Assembly: GCA_938040055.1 (NCBI GenBank)
Contig: CALHWY010000027.1
Location: forward strand, 1 to 26,344
Source of the DNA: an uncultured Endomicrobiia bacterium
GTDB taxonomy: Bacteria; Elusimicrobiota; Endomicrobiia; Endomicrobiales; Endomicrobiaceae
Length of the DNA: 26,344 bases
Reading direction: 5' to 3'
Shown: piece after piece, positions 23,320 through 26,344 of the stretch
How positions within the stretch are numbered: the stretch's first letter is position 1
Layout: every line of letters starts with the position of its first letter
The notes under the pieces: model-generated
What the model saw: the letters and a program-made list of their open reading frames with translations, nothing else
Database searches by the model: none
Told to the model about the DNA's origin: nothing
Translations under genes and position numbers: made by a program

Positions 23320-24054
23320 ATGAGAAAAATATTAATTTTGTTTTTACTATTAACGTTTTCAAATGCTTTTGCGGGTTTGATCATAAATCCCGCAAGGAGC
23401 GAAGTAATCATTGAAAAAAACTCCGAGCATGATTCATCTTATACGGTGACGAACGGATTTGATAAACCTGTGAAAGTTGAGATAAGCATAAAAAACTGGA
23501 ATAATTCACGGGAAAACAGGGATATTCCGGTAAACAGCTGGCTTTTTGTTCCTTATTCTTGCGTATATCTAGAGCCGGGGGAAGCCAAAAAGATAGACTA
23601 TACCGTAAAATCCGGCAATCTTAGCGGCTCTCTTTCGGCAATGATATCTTTTACCGTGAAATCCCCCGATTATGAAGGCATAAACCTGATGACAAGCGTG
23701 CCCGTATACATGACTATTGACGGCACCCAGAACATATCTTTTGACATAGAAAAAATAGAAGTGAAAAAGGAAAATAACAATATTGCGGTTAATTTTACGG
23801 TCAAAAATGAGGGGAACGTGCACTTAAGGCTTAACGGCGGCATGAAAATAATAAAAGGCAAAAATATTGTTTCGGAAAGAATGATAAACGATCTTAGTCC
23901 GGTCTATCCGGATCTGACCAGGAAATTTTCAGAGTTAATCGACGCCGTTCCGAAGGGCGTATATACTTTGAATATTTCTTTGAACGCTTTGGGAAAGACC
24001 GTTGAAAAAAGTATTCGCATGAGAGTAAATAAATACGGAGATGCCGCTTTATAA
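23320..24054 (+). CDS. periplasmic chaperone-like protein (PapD-like, two Ig-like domains)
   Basis: The 244-aa product has a signal peptide (MRKILILFLLLTFSNAFA). Residues about 20-125 resemble the N-terminal domain of pilus chaperones: LIINPARSEVIIEKN, SSYTVTNGFDKPVKVEISI, WLFVPYSCVYLEPGEAKKI, then SLSAMISFTV. The second part (about 126-244) is another Ig-like sandwich (VNFTVKNEGNVHLRLNGG; KGVYTLNISL). A PapD/SCU-type chaperone or a DUF916-like adhesion-partner protein are the likeliest readings; assignment is by pattern only. It lies between two secreted proteins sharing a domain, as chaperones do in chaperone-usher operons, but no usher is in view. There is no Shine-Dalgarno sequence before ATG 23320, and the start lies 9 bp after a strong terminator. 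Confidence 0.8.
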   Translation: MRKILILFLLLTFSNAFAGLIINPARSEVIIEKNSEHDSSYTVTNGFDKPVKVEISIKNWNNSRENRDIPVNSWLFVPYSCVYLEPGEAKKIDYTVKSGNLSGSLSAMISFTVKSPDYEGINLMTSVPVYMTIDGTQNISFDIEKIEVKKENNNIAVNFTVKNEGNVHLRLNGGMKIIKGKNIVSERMINDLSPVYPDLTRKFSELIDAVPKGVYTLNISLNALGKTVEKSIRMRVNKYGDAAL

Positions 24055-24056
24055 AA

Positions 24057-25418
24057 ATGAAAACTTTCAAAAATTTTATTTTTATCATTCTCTCGGCTTC
24101 GGCTGTGTTTGTGTCCGGCGTTTTTGCCGCCGATAATCTGGGCGTAAGGAATGTTTATTCCGTCTTCTCCGAAAATTTTAACGGTGTAAAGATGGACGGT
24201 TATTCATGGTCTCCGGGCTCTGTAGACAATACCCAGATGTTTACATGGAGGGGAGGAAACAATTCCATATCCGTGGTTTCTTTAAAGTACGGTTCTCCTT
24301 TGGGCTCAAAAGACGGAAGCTGGTTCTGGCGGGTAACATCTTCCGGGATGAGCGGATGGAGCGGAATGGCGGTCACTTTCACTTCTTCACAGAACGTTGC
24401 CGCTTACAGGAATATGAGTTATTATGCCGGAGGAACGATAGAATTTTGGGCAAGATCGTCAAAATCCGCTTCTCTTCTGTATAAAGTCGGAGTGACAGAC
24501 AGCAATAGCGGCAATAATAACGGCAACAGGGTCGCTACTCTCGGCAGCCTTGGCTTCAGGGCCGATGGTACATGGCAGAGAATCGTAATAAATCTAAATT
24601 CTTTGGGCGCTAATCTCAATCAAATAAAAAACGTATTTCTTATGCTTACCGATAATATTAATGCCGATATCGACATTGACTGCATAGTCTGGCAGAGAAC
24701 TCCCGGAACAGGTTCTTTTACCGCGGCTTTAAAAAATATAGGTTCGGATACCGTCGCTTCCGGCATTTCATGGGACAGCGGCTCCGCGGGCAAAAGATGG
24801 CAAGCCGCGGAACAATATATTGAATTGGATTTGGATATTTACCCGAGAAATTCTTCCGTGCCCGATGATAACAGCTGGGGCATACAAATTTATACTACAA
24901 ATACCGATGCTTCGGCTGTCCCGCAATATACCGGCATTATGACTTCCGGTATGGGTTCGGGTTTGGTGGCTTCTTCCGATACTTCAAAAATGCTTCCGGT
25001 ATGCTGGCGCATAACGGACAAAGTTTTGCCCTATTCGGGAAGCAATGCTCCGGGCGGAAGCGATTTTGATAAGACTTTGAAAATAGGTTTTAATTCAGGC
25101 GGGCTTTTTGATCAGGGCGCGTTTGAAGCAGGCGATATCGGAGCTGCCTCTTTTTACTGCTGGTTTGTTATGAAAGACGAAGCGATGTTCGGATTGGGAG
25201 ATCCTGATGTTCAAAATCTTGCCGACTACTTAAGAGTATGGGACAGGCGGGGTTTTCATGCGGCTTCCGGAGATATAAATTATTTCGGAATGTCTGCAGG
25301 TTCAATGTATGAACATATGATAAAGCCAAGAATTTATTTCGGGGCTGATTTCGGTTTGGCCGTAACTCCCATGGAGTATAAGACGAATTCTATAGTAATA
25401 GAGTTATTCTATGAATAA
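24057..25418 (+). CDS. large secreted protein: jelly-roll-like N-terminal domain plus domain shared with the 22526 product
   Basis: The 453-aa protein has a signal peptide ending near VFAAD (about residue 24). Residues about 35-215 look like a carbohydrate-binding-type jelly roll: FSENFNGVKMDGYSW, SGWSGMAVTF, YYAGGTIEFWARSS, GTWQRIVINLNSL and a DIDIDCIVW strand. Residues about 217-453 align by eye with the 22526 protein: ALKNIGSDTVASGISWD, W-x2-AEQYIELDLDI, IQIYTTNTDA, GLVASSDTSKMLPVCW, GDIGAASFYCWFVM, and the end TPMEYKTNSIVIELFYE. It begins 2 nt after the chaperone-like gene and overlaps the next start by 8 nt. By analogy with pilus operons it could be a tip or minor subunit with glycan-binding ability; this is inference. 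Confidence 0.85.
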   Translation: MKTFKNFIFIILSASAVFVSGVFAADNLGVRNVYSVFSENFNGVKMDGYSWSPGSVDNTQMFTWRGGNNSISVVSLKYGSPLGSKDGSWFWRVTSSGMSGWSGMAVTFTSSQNVAAYRNMSYYAGGTIEFWARSSKSASLLYKVGVTDSNSGNNNGNRVATLGSLGFRADGTWQRIVINLNSLGANLNQIKNVFLMLTDNINADIDIDCIVWQRTPGTGSFTAALKNIGSDTVASGISWDSGSAGKRWQAAEQYIELDLDIYPRNSSVPDDNSWGIQIYTTNTDASAVPQYTGIMTSGMGSGLVASSDTSKMLPVCWRITDKVLPYSGSNAPGGSDFDKTLKIGFNSGGLFDQGAFEAGDIGAASFYCWFVMKDEAMFGLGDPDVQNLADYLRVWDRRGFHAASGDINYFGMSAGSMYEHMIKPRIYFGADFGLAVTPMEYKTNSIVIELFYE

Positions 25419-26344
25419 AAAATTTTTAACATTCTCATTATTATCGTTTTGCGGGCTGTTTTTGGCTTCGGTTTTTTCTTTTGCTTCTTATCCGGGCGAA
25501 AAAACTCTCAAAAGAAAAGCTTTTGTCAGATTTGCAAAAAATATTTACGTAAACCACAGACATATTCAGAGAATTTCTCCTTACGGGCATGAGCCTAATT
25601 TTGTGGCTGTCGGAAGCTATGAGAGCGCGGCGGTTACTGACGCGAAGATTGAATATTATATAAACAATGATACCACCACGGCGGCGTTTTTGCCTCTGGA
25701 AGAAGTGCGTACGCCTTTTGTAAGCGCCAAGTTTACGCTTCCGTCATCCGCGTCGGAATTTTCTTACAGGTTTGTATTCATCGAAAATAATAATCCTGCC
25801 GATCCGAAATATTATCCTTATAATGCAAATGAATGGATACATGCGCCCGTTACCGATCATAGCAAAAAAGTTATCACGGCGGCCGGCGGAAAGATGATTT
25901 TGGATAATGGAGACCAGCGGTACGGATATTCCGAAGCGGTTTTTAATCCGAACAGTTTTTCTGCGGATTGTTTAATAAAGCTTTCGGAGTCCGATATGAA
26001 TGCTTTCGCAGGAGACAAAACGGGTCTTGTAAAACTCTATGAATTCGATTCTGCCTATCCTTTACGGCAAAACGCGCGTATTACCCTGTATTACGGTTCA
26101 TCTAATGACGGTCATTTTACAGTTAAATATTTAAACGGCAATAAATGGGAAAATATCAATTTGCCGCAATCGCAAGATCCCTTGAAAAAGACCGTCTCTT
26201 TTTACGCAAAAGAACGCGGCTTTTACGGCATATTTGTAAAAACCGCGGATGATGATGCCGGATACCGTCCTCATCACCGGGTATTGCGCTTTGGCGAGAG
26301 TTTGAAGTTCAGGAATTTGGAGAAAGGGGACATAGTTACGATAT
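25411..26344 (+). CDS. secreted protein, 3' end beyond window (partial)
   Basis: An open frame runs from ATG 25411 to the window end (311 codons, no stop). It overlaps the previous gene by 8 nt (ATGAATAA), so it is translationally coupled. The product begins with a signal peptide (MNKKFLTFSLLSFCGLFLAS, cut near SFA-S). The body is beta-rich with aromatic residues: NIYVNHRHIQRISPYGHEPNF, KIEYYINNDTTTAAFLPLEE, FTLPSSASEFSYRFVFIE, then VKLYEFDSAYPLRQNARITLYYG. The last visible part, VLRFGESLKFRNLEKGDIVTI, looks like the opening of a FlgD-type or sorting-type Ig domain (pattern ...F.nL..G..V.Iy). It may be another surface subunit or an assembly factor. No enzyme motif is recognised. Confidence 0.85.
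   Translation, partial: MNKKFLTFSLLSFCGLFLASVFSFASYPGEKTLKRKAFVRFAKNIYVNHRHIQRISPYGHEPNFVAVGSYESAAVTDAKIEYYINNDTTTAAFLPLEEVRTPFVSAKFTLPSSASEFSYRFVFIENNNPADPKYYPYNANEWIHAPVTDHSKKVITAAGGKMILDNGDQRYGYSEAVFNPNSFSADCLIKLSESDMNAFAGDKTGLVKLYEFDSAYPLRQNARITLYYGSSNDGHFTVKYLNGNKWENINLPQSQDPLKKTVSFYAKERGFYGIFVKTADDDAGYRPHHRVLRFGESLKFRNLEKGDIVTI

Overview
The window is bacterial chromosome from a Gram-negative-type (diderm) organism. This is shown by an LpxL/HtrB-type lipid A acyltransferase, several lipoproteins with a lipobox, and secreted proteins with Sec signal peptides. Genes are tightly packed, mostly preceded by GGAGG-type ribosome binding sites, in moderately AT-rich DNA with K/I/F-rich intergenic translations. 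Gene content and style remind me of Elusimicrobiota (Endomicrobium/Elusimicrobium-like) or a neighbouring candidate lineage. That placement is an inference at roughly even odds, because there is no rRNA or other phylogenetic marker apart from smc.

Region by region (+ strand unless noted): (1) 1-132, a GC-rich direct repeat of period 77 at the window edge. (2) 238-6661, a [NiFe]-hydrogenase maturation operon, hypF / TPR-HEAT lipoprotein / hypC / LOG-family nucleotide hydrolase / hypD / hypE; hypA, hypB and the hydrogenase itself are not in the window. (3) 6657-6759, a duplicated 33-bp element whose first copy contains the hypE stop codon. (4) 6799-10130, an extended-SDR epimerase/reductase, a serine-palmitoyltransferase-like alpha-oxoamine synthase and a GNAT-like acyltransferase. 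Together these match the gene set of the bacterial ceramide pathway described in Caulobacter (Spt, CerR, bCerS). (5) 10197-10834, a lysine-rich-tailed beta protein and a tiny membrane/lipoprotein. (6) 10871-16608, smc, a DUF362-ferredoxin protein and lpxL. (7) 16609-17209, a non-coding, hairpin-rich stretch ending in a strong terminator. (8) 17210-18169 (minus strand), a DUF192 lipoprotein and a YqeY-family protein. (9) 18872-21442, an autoregulated metal-resistance operon: promoter, perfect palindromic operator, ArsR/SmtB repressor with two metal-site motifs, and a P1B-type ATPase of the Zn/Cd/Pb class. (10) 21443-22525, about 1 kb of AT-rich intergenic DNA with two near-consensus promoters. 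(11) 22526 to the window end, a surface/secretion operon: a small secreted beta protein, a terminator, a PapD-like periplasmic chaperone candidate, a larger secreted protein sharing a C-terminal domain with the first, and a truncated secreted protein.

The two most interesting systems are the putative sphingolipid (ceramide) triplet and the terminal operon. In the terminal operon a probable attenuator sits between an abundant-looking secreted subunit and a chaperone-like gene, and two secreted proteins share an unrecognised domain. All assignments rest on reading motifs and gene order; no database search was run.
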